This document shows positions 1 through 10,184 of a DNA stretch of 35,082 bases, piece after piece. Below the pieces are notes generated by a model that was given only the letters and a program-made list of their open reading frames with translations, ran no database searches and was not told the DNA's origin. A program made the position numbers and the translations under genes. Location of the stretch: the NCBI GenBank assembly GCA_003427395.1, contig BFEA01000642.1, forward strand, positions 674,452-709,533, read 5' to 3'. The stretch's first letter is position 1, and each line of letters starts with the position of its first letter. This stretch comes from Chara braunii. Taxonomy: Eukaryota; Streptophyta; Charophyceae; Charales; Characeae.

Positions 1-75
<75 letters not shown>
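1..75. repeat. (CT)n/(CA)n compound microsatellite
   Basis: A short run of CT dinucleotides passes directly into about 58 bases of CA. It is cut by the window edge, so its true length is unknown. There is no coding content. Confidence 0.97.
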
Positions 76-77
<2 letters not shown>

Positions 78-172
78 TAAATGTGGTAGTGTATATTTCC
101 ACGTTCTAGCGCCAGATTCATTCAATTTTGCTCATCCTCGCGCTAGAACATGAAAATATACACTGTTCTCTT

Positions 173-223
173 TCACTCTCTCTCTCTCTCTCTCGTTGTT
201 TGTGTGTGTGTGTGTGTGTGTGT
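173..223. repeat. (CT)n/(TG)n compound microsatellite
   Basis: CT repeats followed by GT/TG repeats. The TG arm is complementary to the CA tract at 17-75. The reading frames through it encode only dipeptide repeats and are not genes. Confidence 0.95.
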
Positions 224-604
224 CTAACCTCCGCCGTCGAATTGCCCGAAGAAGAAAAAAAAAAAACAATTACCTTGGCAAAAATTATAGGACTCTTAAC
301 TTCATATGAGTCGTGAAAAAAATGGAAAAAAAAATAGTTCTGTTTTTTTTTCATTTATTTATTTATTTATTTTTATTTCTTTTACAAATTATAATTGGAG
401 TCAAATTAAAAAAAAAAACAAAAATGGGGTTGTAGGGTTTTCAAAACCCTATAACGCCATAGTTTTTGTTTTTTTTTTACCTATTTTTCGACCCCCCAAA
501 AAATATTCAAAAAATTGGGCCGCAAACTAGGTCTGGCCGCCGCCGCTGCAGGCAACTTTTTCGGTTGCGTCGGCCGAATTGCCAGCGGCCTAGGCCGCGG
601 GTGT
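224..604. other. AT-rich spacer, no gene seen
   Basis: Homopolymer A and T runs, a (TTTA)n tract near 345-375, and a GC-rich patch at about 520-605 containing GGCCG and CGGCC repeats. I see no gene, RNA or element boundary here. Confidence 0.6.
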
Positions 605-1733
605 CACATAGCTCTACTGTACTGGACTGTACTCTACTCTACTGTACGACAATCTACTTTACGGTACTCTACTCTATTCTACGACACTTTACTCTCCTCT
701 ATGACACTCTATTGTAATTTGCTCGATGACATTCTATGGTACACTACTCTACTGTACTCTACTCTACTTTACCCTACTATACTCTACTCTACGACAATCT
801 ACTACATGGCAATCTACGCTACGATACTTTACTCTACGACTCTCTACTCTCCTCTACGACACTCTATTGTACTTTACTCTACGACATTCCAGGACACTCT
901 ACGACACGCTATGACACAGTACTCTACTCTCTGCCACTTTAGTCTTACTCTATGACACTTCACTCTATGACACTCTGCTCTACGCTACTCTACTGTACGA
1001 CACTTTACCCTAGCCCACGACATTCTATGACACTCTTCTCTACTCTACGTTACTCATTGATACTCTACTCTACGACACTCTACTCAAGTCTACTCTACTT
1101 CACTCTACTTCACTCTGCTCCACCATACAATACGACACTCTACTCTACTCTACTGTACTCTACTGTACTCTACTCTACTCTACTCTACTCTACTCTACTA
1201 TACTATACTACACTCTACTCTACTGTACGACACTCTACGACGCTCTACTCTACGACACTCTACGACGCTCTACTCTACGACACTCTACTTTACTCTACTC
1301 AATGACATTGTACTCTTCCCTTCTCGACGACATTCTACGTTATTCTATTGTACTCTACTCTACTCTACGACACTCAACGACACTCTTCTCTACTCTACTC
1401 TACTCTATTTTATTATACTCTACACTACTTTACTTTACTCTACTCTACTCTACTCTGTGACACTCTACTCTATGACAGTCTACTTGTGCGATACTCTACG
1501 GCACTCTCTACAACACTACTCTACAACACTCTACTCTACTCTACTCTACTCTACTCTACTCTACTCTACTCTACTCTACTCTACTCTACTCTACAACACT
1601 CCACTTTACGACACTCTACTCTAGAACACTCTACTTTATTAGACTCTACGACACTCTACGACACTCTACTCTATGACACTCTACGACACTCTATGACACT
1701 TTATGATACTCTCCTCTACTCTATCATGGTACT
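605..1733. repeat. Degenerate pentanucleotide satellite (CTACT-type)
   Basis: About 1.1 kb built from CTACT/ACTCT pentamers mixed with the variant ACGAC. The purest run is near 1520-1592. All forward frames stay open because the 5-nt unit has no stop in them, giving artificial proteins rich in Leu, Tyr, Ser and Thr. The variants are scattered, so the array is old or turns over slowly. It is not coding. Confidence 0.95.
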
Positions 1734-2520
1734 TTCTTTACCGTTTGGACAATTTTGGTTGCGCCCGCACCACGAACATTAAGTTTTTCGTCAATTAAAC
1801 TTGGACTCCATAACTAGTTTTAGACTATTCTTTATTACCCAGTGATTTATTTTTTTTTTCAAGTCTTTCTCGATTTATGCGAGTGGTCTGTGTCTGCCTG
1901 CAACATTTCTTATTTCTGTGGGCAAGGCCCGCACCGCGGACGCTTAGCTAGTTAGAATTAAATTATACATATAGTCCATACATTCTTAATAATAAACATA
2001 AAAGAAAATATTACGTCAACAAATCTTAGAGTCAATACTCAGATGTATAAGACAAGAGGCGATATATGTGAAATACTCAAGAGGTATAAAACAAGAGGTG
2101 TACAAGCGAAATATTTTCTAGCATAGAGAAAACTTCACTCAATTCCCTGTGAGACAAGGGGTCATTAAGAGAAGTAAGTTCAATGAATTTGACTTTTTTC
2201 TTGTTGTGAATTCAAAGATCTCTTATCAATCCTTGAGTAACTATCTCTCAGACACAAGCGGAAATTCTACTGCAGAAAAATCAATACAACATTATGTTAC
2301 CCACGCACGAACAGTGCATGTGAATTTAGCTAAGTTGTTTATCAATTCCGACCGGATTAAGTGACCGGAATATCCTCCCACTTTATCCGACATCTTGTTT
2401 ATCCGGAATTCCGGATAAACCGGAAAATGATCGAAAAAAAAATATATATATATATATATTTTATTTTTTATTTTTTTTGCTTGAGGTTGACTCCAACAGG
2501 TTCAAATATGGGATTTTTTT
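1734..2520. other. Unannotated spacer with a 38 bp tandem duplication
   Basis: No gene is recognised. Two diverged copies of a 38 bp unit starting ATACTCA lie at about 2035-2110. A CCGGAT-rich patch lies at about 2345-2430, related in composition to the one at 23640-23745. An open frame at 2149-2364 has no recognisable motif and I do not call it a gene. Confidence 0.5.
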
Positions 2521-3053
2521 CTCCTACACCTCCCTGTCCGCCTCCTCCCTACTCCTCTCCTCGTCCTTCACCACTTCTGCATCCTCCTTCTCCACCTCCT
2601 CTTCTTGGTCGTCCTCGTCTTCCTCCTCCTCCTCGTCTTGGTCGTCCTTGTCCTCCTCCTTCGCCTCCTCCTCCCTCTCCTCTTCCTCCTATTATGCATC
2701 TTCTTCTTCATCCTCCTCCCCTTCCTTCTCTTCGTCTTCCTCCTCCTCCTCATCTTCTACTTCGTCTTCTTCCTTCTCCTCCTCCTCCTCCTCCTCTCCT
2801 TCCTCCTCCTCCTCGTCCTCTTCTAATTCTTCTTCTTCTTGTTCTTCCTCCTCCTCCTCCTCCTCATCATCATCATCATTCTTCATCCTCGTCCTCCTCG
2901 TCCTCCTCGTCCTCCTCGTCCTCCTCCTCCTCTTCCTTTACCTCGTCATCCTTCCTTCTCCTCCTTCTCTTCCTCCTCTTCCTCCTCCGCCTTCTCCTCC
3001 TCCTCCTCCTCCTCATCCTTCCTCCTCCTCCTCCTCCTCCTCCTCCTCCTAGT
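2521..3053. repeat. (TCC)n polypyrimidine tract
   Basis: About 530 bases of TCC/TTC trinucleotides on the plus strand, purine-rich on the minus strand. Open frames on both strands (poly-Ser, poly-Pro, poly-Glu, poly-Arg) are artefacts of the triplet unit. Mirror-symmetric stretches could form triplex DNA, which is an inference from composition. Confidence 0.95.
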
Positions 3054-3204
3054 ACTGCAATCTTTTGCTTCACTCGACAACACTTTTCAAGAGCTTCATT
3101 CCTCCAACCATCGTCAGGGAAGCTTCAGAGGGAACGAGCTACAAAGCGGATCGATTAGGCTTTCGCCCTATACCGCCCTGACCCACTTTTTTCCCCCCTA
3201 TCTC

Positions 3205-3387
3205 AATCAATCAATCAATCAAAAAAAAAAAAAAAAGAATAAACATTATCGGATTATCCAATCGAATCGATTCAATTGATTCGATTGGATGTTGATTTCC
3301 AAATTAAGAACCAATCAAATCGATCGGTTCCATTGGATCAATGAATCAATCAATCAATCAATCAGTCAATCAATTAATCAATCAATT

Positions 3388-3424
<37 letters not shown>

Positions 3425-3516
3425 ATGAAAAAAAAAAAGACAAAATAATCTTGATTTTTTTATCAAAGATATAATTGAATCGATTGGTTCGATTGGATAA
3501 CATTTTGTTTTTTCAT

Positions 3517-3553
<37 letters not shown>

Positions 3554-3598
3554 CAATATCCAATCAAATCGATGGATAACATTTTTTTTTTTTTTTTC

Positions 3599-3682
<84 letters not shown>
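3205..3682. repeat. Inverted (ATCA)n / (TGAT)n arrays
   Basis: ATCA tetranucleotides at 3204-3222 and about 3340-3425 are followed by the complementary TGAT arrays at about 3517-3550 and 3600-3682. The inner sequence is also inverted: ATCGATGAAAA at about 3421 faces TTTTCATCGAT at about 3512. Further IR-like words (AATCGATT, TCGATTGG) occur between them. The arms could pair into a long hairpin or cruciform. Confidence 0.9.
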
Positions 3683-3683
<1 letters not shown>

Positions 3684-4320
3684 GGAGGAGGAGGTGGAGG
3701 CTCACCTTCAGCGACGGGTAGAGTAGGAGCAACTCCTAGCGATGGCTCAAGTCGAGGCGACTATGCCTGCAGCAGGGGAACAAGGGGAGGAAGAGGAGGA
3801 GGAGGAGCAAAGGGAGGAGGAGGAGGTTGAAGACGAGGAGGAGGAGGAGGAGGAGGAGGAGGTGGAAGACGAGTAGGAAGAGGAGGAGGAGGACTCTGAG
3901 CAGGAGGTGGAAGACGAGTAGGAAGAGGAGGAGGAGGACTCTGAGCAGGAGGTGGAGGAGGTGGAGGAGGTGAAAGCCGAGGAGGAGGAGGAGGAGGTGG
4001 AGGCTCACCTTCAGCGAAGAGTACAGGAGGAGCAGCACCCGGCGATGGCTCCATCCGCGGCGGCTATGCCTGCAGCAGCGGAACAGCGGGCGGAAGAGGT
4101 GGAGGAGCAAATGGAGGAGGAGGAGGAGGTGGTGGAAGACGAGGAAGAGGAGGTGGAAGACGTGTAAGAAGAGGAGGAGGAGGAGGGGGAGGTGGAGGAG
4201 GTGGAGAAAATGAAAGCCGAGGAGGAGGAGAAGGAGGAGGTGGAGACTCACCTTCAGCAACGAGTAGAGGAGGAGGAGCACCCAGCGATGGTTCCAGCAA
4301 TGGCAACTATACCTATAGCA
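3683..4320 (+). repeat. GAG-rich minisatellite with three higher-order units
   Basis: A GAG/GGA tract in which a longer unit recurs three times. The landmark CTCACCTTCAGC occurs at 3701, 4004 and 4247, and each is followed by a GCGATGG-type word and a GAACAGCGG- or GAACAAGG-type word. A 45 bp sub-repeat is duplicated at 3859-3948. One plus frame reads Glu-rich protein with a repeated HLQ-R-V-E-(E)EQ block and an AMAP/ATMPA block, interrupted by TAG or TAA. It may be a decayed repetitive coding sequence or a plain minisatellite; I cannot decide. Confidence 0.7.
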
Positions 4321-4520
4321 ATGGAACAGCGGGGTAGCGGATAGCGAGCAGCGGGGCAGAGGAGCAGCGGGCAGCAAGGCAGGGGGCAGCGAGCAACAGG
4401 GCAGGGGGGCCGCGAGCATCGAGCAGCAGGGCAGCGGGGCAGCGGGGCAGCGAGTAGCGAGAAGCAGGGCAGCGGGACAATGAGCAGTAGGGCAACGAGC
4501 ACTGGGGCACCAGCGCAGCG
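4321..4520. repeat. Degenerate GCAGCGGG minisatellite
   Basis: Imperfect repeats built from GCAGCGGG, GCAGCGAG and GTAGCGAG words directly follow the GAG-rich array. No unit length is strictly kept. There is no coding evidence. Confidence 0.8.
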
Positions 4521-5183
4521 CGATTTCGAATTCAAAATTGGCCCGATCTAGGCCGTCAATCTTGGTGGACCGACAACCCAGATCAGGCTTTTTCGTTTTC
4601 GAAATCTATGGGTCTCTCTCGGGATCCACCACGACGAGGTGTTGCCAGGGGTTGATAAAAAACCCTTGGCGCCCTTCGCCCTGCCCCTATTTTGCGCAGG
4701 GCCCGGAATGTTTATTTCCGGGTTCTTCCGGGGGTATTTTTCCTACCGGATATTCTGGATGGTCTAGGGTCATCCCGATATCTGGAAAATAAACTTAGGA
4801 ATTAAGTAAACCAATAAATATATTATTTGATTTGTGAATAATGATATTGTATTTTTTTTGTTGAGTATTTACAATTGTTTAATTAATTTTTTTTAATATT
4901 GAGTATTAAAAAAAAAAAATCATAATTTACTGATTTTATTTCATGAGAATGAATAAAATAAAACGATACATGAGGAAAGCTGCTAGCAATGAAAATTGCA
5001 TGTATAGTTTGGGAAAAAGTTCATTAATGGATTTATTTATAAATACAAGACAATAAAAAAAAAATCTACCGTGGAGTTGTTTCCCCCGTTCCCACGTTCT
5101 CGAATTTAATTGAATTGTCTCTTGAAGGTTTAGGTATTTGTGTGAGTACTTTGAGTATCAATAAAATAAGGAGCAAAACAATT
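4521..5183. other. Spacer, no gene seen
   Basis: A mixed-composition stretch to about 4790 is followed by AT-rich sequence with homopolymer runs. An open frame at 4538-4792 has no recognisable motif. I see no RNA gene or repeat boundary. Confidence 0.5.
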
Positions 5184-5295
5184 ATGAGAGTTACAAAGAA
5201 ACATGATTTAACTGATCTTTTTTTGCGTGCTAAGTTAGCCAAAGGCATGGGCCATAATTATTATGGTGAACCTACTTGTCTTAGTGACTTACGGA
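5184..5295 (+). pseudogene. petD: Plastid petD 5' fragment (nuclear plastid insertion)
   Basis: From the ATG at 5184 the frame reads a diverged start of cytochrome b6-f subunit IV: VTKK-DL-D, then [17 protein letters not shown], the hallmark N-terminus of PetD. The next residues (TCLSDL) align with the usual AWPNDL, with one-base changes such as TGG to TGT and CCT to CTT. Similarity then stops, so the transmembrane part is missing. The full protein is about 160 residues and this piece codes about 36. An AAGGAG word sits 13 bases before the ATG, like a plastid ribosome site. In the plastid PetD joins cytochrome b6 in electron transfer between the photosystems. Here it lies in AT-rich nuclear repeats and is a dead copy. 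The first codons run straight on with no intron. Confidence 0.85.
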
Positions 5296-6102
5296 ATCTT
5301 AAACTCAATTTTATATTATACAAAAAATGACAATCAACATAAAAATAATATCAAATAGTTCAAAAAAAAAAAAAATCTTAAATGTCTGTAAATTTTATTG
5401 TTTAGACCTACATAGCAAGGTAAACGTGTTCACGCCCATCCACGTTCGGGCGAACAACTCATGAACGTGTTCGGACGTACATATGTTTTCCCGTTAAAAA
5501 AGAAAAGAAAGGTTTTTTATTTTTAACTCACGTTTGGCTAAGAATTTGAACATGACTCCAATGCAAAAGTTGCTTGTATTGTTGATTTACATGATATATA
5601 TTTTATTTCAGATATTCGTGACACTTTGTTTTTTTGTTGTTTTTTTTTATGTTCACGTTCAGAGGGTTTGGGCGCTAGTTCACTTTCAAGCGAACATGTT
5701 TGGGTTCACCTCCGAACGTGAACACGATGCTATGCACGTTTAAATAATGAATTAAAAGTGTTTTTTTTTTTTTTACTACGTCTATTAATATTATTCATCA
5801 AACTTTCTTGAAAAAATGAAGATATTCTGTAATGAAAGTTATGATATCATCCTCTATTCTTTACTAACAATTTTTTTTTTGCAATAATATTCTTTATTCT
5901 TACCTTTATCTTATTATTTATAAAAATTACTTTGCATATTATGAAACTGATAGACTTCACCTTACAAGATTCAATACGTCATGTATTAAATATAGGTCAT
6001 TTTTTTTTTTTTATTATTATTGATTATTAGTTAGATAAATAAAGAAATAAGAAGAATGAGAAAAAGGTTGTTATGATAGGAACTGCGTGGCCACTTGTAC
6101 GC
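5296..6102. other. AT-rich spacer with GTTCACG/CGTTCG words
   Basis: No gene is recognised. Two patches, 5420-5490 and 5648-5742, are rich in CACGTTC, CGAACA and GTTCACG words in both orientations and look like remnants of one short-period repeat. The remainder is poly-T runs and AT-rich sequence. An open frame at 5534-5743 runs through it and is not supported as a gene. Confidence 0.5.
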
Positions 6103-6666
6103 ACCCTTGTACGAATACGGATTCGTACTCTTGTACTCATACGCTAGGGGATCCGGTATTATTTTTATTTTTTTTTCTCAAGTTCTAATAAGAATCTGAA
6201 GATAATGCTCGACCAAATGTTGCTTGTTTTGTGTTGTTGCATCACGTAGTTTTTGTTTTGAATTTTTTTGATGATTTTTTTTTTTTTTTTCCGTATAGGA
6301 ATGTACAAGATGGACAAGTTTTCGTACAAGTTCCCGTACACATCCCGTACAAATATTACCTGTACGTTTCGTAAAAAAAGACCCCGTACGTGTACGTTAT
6401 GCAATGTAGGATAGGAACATAAAACTATTCTTTTATGCAATATTTTTTTAATATTTTAACCATTGTGTAGAGTGCATCGGTCTTACAGAGGGGACCCTCT
6501 CGGCTGCGTCATGCAGGATTTTGCAGGACTTCGTTGTAGAGCATTGGCGCTCCGCCCGAATGCACCAGTCATACCTCCCGCGAACGCCTATGAAAGGATA
6601 GGGTTATTCGAGATATAAATTTCCTCCCCCCGTGAGAGCTGTTACCATTCCTTAGGTAGACGTATC
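6103..6666. repeat. GTAC-rich tandem unit, copy 1
   Basis: The first of two head-to-tail copies of an unknown repeat. It opens with a perfect 8-bp hairpin (GTACGAAT, 4-nt loop, ATTCGTAC at 6109-6128), then has T-runs, several CCCGTACA words, and a GC-richer 3' third with TCTTACAGAGGGGACCCTCTC. It ends in GGTAGACGTATC. No protein or RNA family is recognised. Compared with copy 2 it lacks about 100 bases near 6470. Confidence 0.85.
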
Positions 6667-6850
6667 ACCCTTGTACGAATATGGATTCGTACTCTTGTAC
6701 TCGGACGTTAGGAGCCCCGTACAATTTTTTTTATTTTTTTTTTATCCGGTATTGTTTTTTTTTTTTTTCTCAAGTTCTAATAAGAATCGGAAGATGATGC
6801 TCGGCCAAATGTTGCTTGTTTTGTGCTGTTGCATCACGTAGTTTTTGTTT

Positions 6851-6903
<53 letters not shown>

Positions 6904-6904
6904 N

Positions 6905-6988
<84 letters not shown>

Positions 6989-7458
6989 GCTTTCTTGTAC
7001 AGGGACGTACAAGACGGACAGGTTCTCGTACAGGTTCCCGTACATATCCCGTACAAATATTATCTATACTTTTGGTATTGAAAGACCTCGTACGTGTACG
7101 TTATGCAATGTAGGATAGGAACATAAAAACTATTCTTTTATGCAATATTTTTTAAATAGTCTAACCATTGTTTTACCAAGTTTAGAAAATCAAATAGTTC
7201 AAAAATTGTAGATTCATTGGATCACAGACGCTTTTAGAAAAATATACCTGTAAACAATGTAAAGCGCATCGGTCTTACAGAGGGGACCCTCTCGGCTGCG
7301 TCATGCAGGATTTTGCAGGACTTTGTTGTAGAGCATTGGCGCTCCGCCTGAATGCACCAGTCATACCTCTCGCGAACCCCTACGAAAGGATAGGGTCATT
7401 CGAGGTATAAATTTCCTCCCCCCGTGGGAGCTGTTACCATTCCTTAGGTAGACGTATC
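6667..7458. repeat. GTAC-rich tandem unit, copy 2
   Basis: It repeats copy 1 in the same orientation, beginning at the same ACCCTTGTACGAAT word and ending at GACGTATC. It differs by a greatly expanded poly-T run and by about 100 extra bases at 7160-7255. The junction with copy 1 is exact, so this is a tandem duplication or a tandem insertion of one element. Confidence 0.85.
6855..6987. repeat. Long poly-T tract containing an N
   Basis: About 130 T bases broken only by an ambiguous base at 6904. Copy 1 has a much shorter T-run at the same place. The N suggests the assembler could not resolve its length. Confidence 0.95.
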
Positions 7459-8446
7459 CCCATCGAGCTACCAAAACACATGCGAAAGTTTTTCGTTTGC
7501 AATCGGAGAGGTGGCCAGCCCGATGGCATTTCTCGTTCGCTGTAGCACAAGGGGTACACGCGGTTAATGCCCGAATCGGACCCCTGCGCGAATCGTTTTT
7601 CTATAGTTAACCAATTTTTTTGTTATAAAATTTAATAGAGTCAATATTCAAAATATTGTAAAACTATTTTATTTTTGTTTTTTCTTTAAGTATAGTTTTA
7701 TATATTCATTATATTGGTTTGCATTACTTAGCTTGTACATTTTTTACTTAGTTAAAAAAATTATCAAATTAATTATATTTTCTCTATTTTTTTATATTTG
7801 CTTGTATAGTTATTGGTTATTATTATTTTTTTTTGTATAAAATAAATTATTTCATTCTATTTATCAAATAATTTATTTTTCTGAATATTCATTGCTATTG
7901 TCATCATTAATTAAAAAGAGAATCTCTAGATGAGGAAATTCATTAAAATAGAATTTGCATGAAATTAGTGAATTAATTTAACTAATAGAGATGCTTATTT
8001 AATAAATAGATGATAAAAAAAGAAAATTTACTATGATTTATTGATATATATAAATTTATATATGATTTATTCATATATCAATAAGCTATGATATATGAAA
8101 ATCGAAATAAAAAAACTACATTGAGTGAAAAAATACAACAAATACAAAATACAATAATTTGATTTATAATAGAAGAAATTCATATAATCAAATAAAAAAT
8201 ATTATGTTTTGATTCTATTTTGCTTCAGAAGTTATTTAATTTTTTTTTTCTAACTTATTATTTTTTTTCTGATTTTGAGTTTTAATTTATTAATTAATAA
8301 AAAAATATGTTTTGGAAAACAAATATCAATATGATTCAAAAAATTTAAAAACATTATTTTGATAATGTTGTATCCGACTTATATCAAAAGTCTAAACATA
8401 CTTACGCTCCTTAACTGCCTTATTTTAAAAAAATCGTAATTATTTG
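7459..8446. other. AT-rich spacer, no gene seen
   Basis: After about 140 bases of mixed sequence the region is very AT-rich. A small inverted repeat of ATATATC-type words lies near 8040-8100. No gene, RNA or element is recognised. Confidence 0.55.
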
Positions 8447-8563
8447 TCATAAGGTGCATATTTTTTTTTTGTTGGAGAAAAATATAACTTTGGGTTTGGC
8501 ATGTGAACACGTCATGGTTATAATGGGCTCGAGTTTGATAAAAAAAAAACTAATTGATAAAGT
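8447..8563. repeat. Dispersed repeat, copy 1
   Basis: This matches 15008-15124 in the same orientation: CATATTT, a T-run, GGAGAAAAATAT, TGTGAACACGTCATGG, and an A-run followed by CTAATTGATA. The two copies lie on either side of the PLE insertion. The adjoining 8575-8680 has GTCCTCCGGAGA and GTCCGAC words that also recur near 14820-14860. Confidence 0.8.
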
Positions 8564-8942
8564 TTTTTCCAAGGTTACCATGACGGACGTCTGGGACCCC
8601 ACTGGTTGTCCGACTTGTCCAGTTGGATAACAAGTACGGAAACGTCCTCCGGAGATAAGTATGTCCGACCCTCTAAAAAAAAAAAAAAAAAAAAGAATTT
8701 TTTTTGTAGGTTCTTCCTCATATGAGGTATATGCCACAAACGTTTTGGGTCATTTGAGCTCATAGAAAAAAAAGATAAACATCTTCAAAGATGTCTGTGC
8801 CAATTTCAATCAAACAGGTCTATCTTATGGGGGTTAATTTCAATCACGCACGCCAATCCACCCCCGCAATCCCCTTTCCCCCATGTTTTGCATTTTATTT
8901 TTTTTTGCTCCAAATGAGCTGGAATTTTTTTTATGGGGTCAG

Positions 8943-8951
8943 CTCATGTAG
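8943..8951. repeat. Target-site duplication, left copy (PLE)
   Basis: CTCATGTAG directly before the element. The same 9 bases follow the other end at 14737-14745. Confidence 0.75.
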
Positions 8952-9179
8952 ATTGATTGATTGATATAGGATAACACTCGTCAAAACATGCAGACAAAGT
9001 CAACGAATAGACAAGTTGATATCGCAAGTATTGTGTACAAAGTACAATCGTACATTCATGATCATCACACCGTCGGTGGGTAAGGCACCCCGACCGGTTT
9101 CGACACGCTGTCCTCCTCAGGGGGAATACCACCTAGCTTCTCCCTTGTAAAATCCCTGCACTCCACTCTCTCCCACCTC
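8952..9179 (-). repeat. Pseudo-LTR, 3' copy
   Basis: About 228 bp nearly identical to 14508-14739. On the plus strand it begins ATTGATTGATTGATA and ends CCCACCTC. It has a 6-base deletion relative to the other copy inside the hammerhead stem-loop II. Pseudo-LTRs of this kind are a known property of PLEs. Confidence 0.85.
9084..9130 (-). ncRNA. Type I hammerhead ribozyme candidate (3' pseudo-LTR)
   Basis: The same structure as at 14637-14690 but with a shorter stem II: GACA, loop GCG, UGUC. The six-base difference leaves a valid hairpin, and CUGAGGA, GAAA, CCGGUC and both stem I halves are unchanged. Predicted cleavage is between 9092 and 9091. Cleavage at both sites would release a unit of about 5.55 kb. 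Confidence 0.62.
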
Positions 9180-9551
9180 CGCAGTCTGACCCGCTACCAT
9201 CTCCAGAAACGGCCGCGGGTTTACCAGCGTAGGACCCAAAAAAAACAAATGCGGTAACAATCAATGCTATTATAGGCTTCCACTACATATGGTACACTTT
9301 GTCACGCGTATCGGGTTCAAACCCCGTCTAGGTACGTCAGCATATGCGAAACGACAATCGTCAACTCAAAGCCAAAATTCAGTAGCCTATTCCTACCAGT
9401 AGGGTTCGACCAGTAGGACTGAGTCCGAATCCTATAGCAAAACTGGCTACATACAGGTTCGAAAAGCAAATAGGACAAAAACAAAGGCAAATATTCCAGC
9501 CGCCTAGTCCTACCGTCGGGCTCTGTGCAGCCTAGACTTGATATCGTTCTA

Positions 9552-9618
<67 letters not shown>

Positions 9619-10184
9619 AATCAAAACAAAAAACAACCCTGAGTTCGAGACCCAAACAACACCAAAACCCTCAAAGGCTAGAGCACGAAAAGACCAACAA
9701 CACGGAAGTCTTAAACTCAGACCGCCCTATCTACTCATAACGTGCAAACTATTAAACCCTGTCCTCACATCTGAACTACCAGTAGTCCGTATAGGCCCCC
9801 GACATACTACAAGGACGACAATTCAAACCTGACAGGCAAACCGAAATAGACATGTATATTGGCCAGCCTGGATTCCTGCCATACAAAATTGTCGTATAAA
9901 AAACCAACCCATGATTAATCCTTCTAACACACTAGCAGTTCAGGTTCTCATACACAAGAACAAATACAATTACAGAACGAATGCGAGACCACTAAGAACT
10001 TCATTCCTGCTAGTTTCTGAATTCCCAAAGACGGTCCCCTATACACAAGACAGCCAGACAATTTCTTTCATCTCGGCTGGTAATGAAGTCCACATGATCC
10101 TCGAAGCATCAGAGATGTCGGAAAAAACAAACGTTCCTAACACCGGTAGTTGGGAGCAACTCAGCCTGCGTCACCGTACAACCA
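9180..10184. other. PLE 3' region without coding content
   Basis: Apart from the SINE I see no gene between the end of the RT frame (TAA at 10185-10187 on the minus strand) and the 3' pseudo-LTR. A plus-strand open frame at 9911-10234 runs antisense to the RT end and has no recognisable motif. Confidence 0.55.
9265..9615 (+). mobile_element. tRNA-related SINE nested in the PLE
   Basis: AACAATCAA occurs directly before the start (9256-9264) and after the poly-A tail (9616-9624), a 9 bp target duplication. The 5' part resembles a tRNA. TTTGTCACG is like the tRNA-Asp (GUC) anticodon loop, and CGGGTTCAAACCCCG near 9308-9322 is a good T-arm and internal B box. No clear acceptor stem or A box remains. 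The element ends in about 62 A bases starting at 9554. Further GTTCGA words at about 9402 and 9459 may mark a second tRNA-like unit. It sits opposite to the PLE in its 3' untranslated part. Confidence 0.6.

Noticed and set aside
605-1782. Long plus-strand open frames rich in Leu, Tyr, Ser and Thr
   Set aside because: They are readings of a stop-free pentanucleotide satellite in all frames.
2361-3279. Long Pro/Ser-rich and Glu/Arg-rich open frames on both strands
   Set aside because: They come from the (TCC)n tract and have no start context or unique domain.
3335-3682. A CRISPR-like array
   Set aside because: The repeats are 4-base microsatellites without spacers.
6816-7118. Open frames of poly-Phe or poly-Lys
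   Set aside because: They run through a homopolymer with an N and are not coding.
9265-9340. A functional tRNA-Asp gene
   Set aside because: Only the anticodon-loop-like and T-arm parts fit. No acceptor stem is visible, and a poly-A tail with target duplication marks a SINE.
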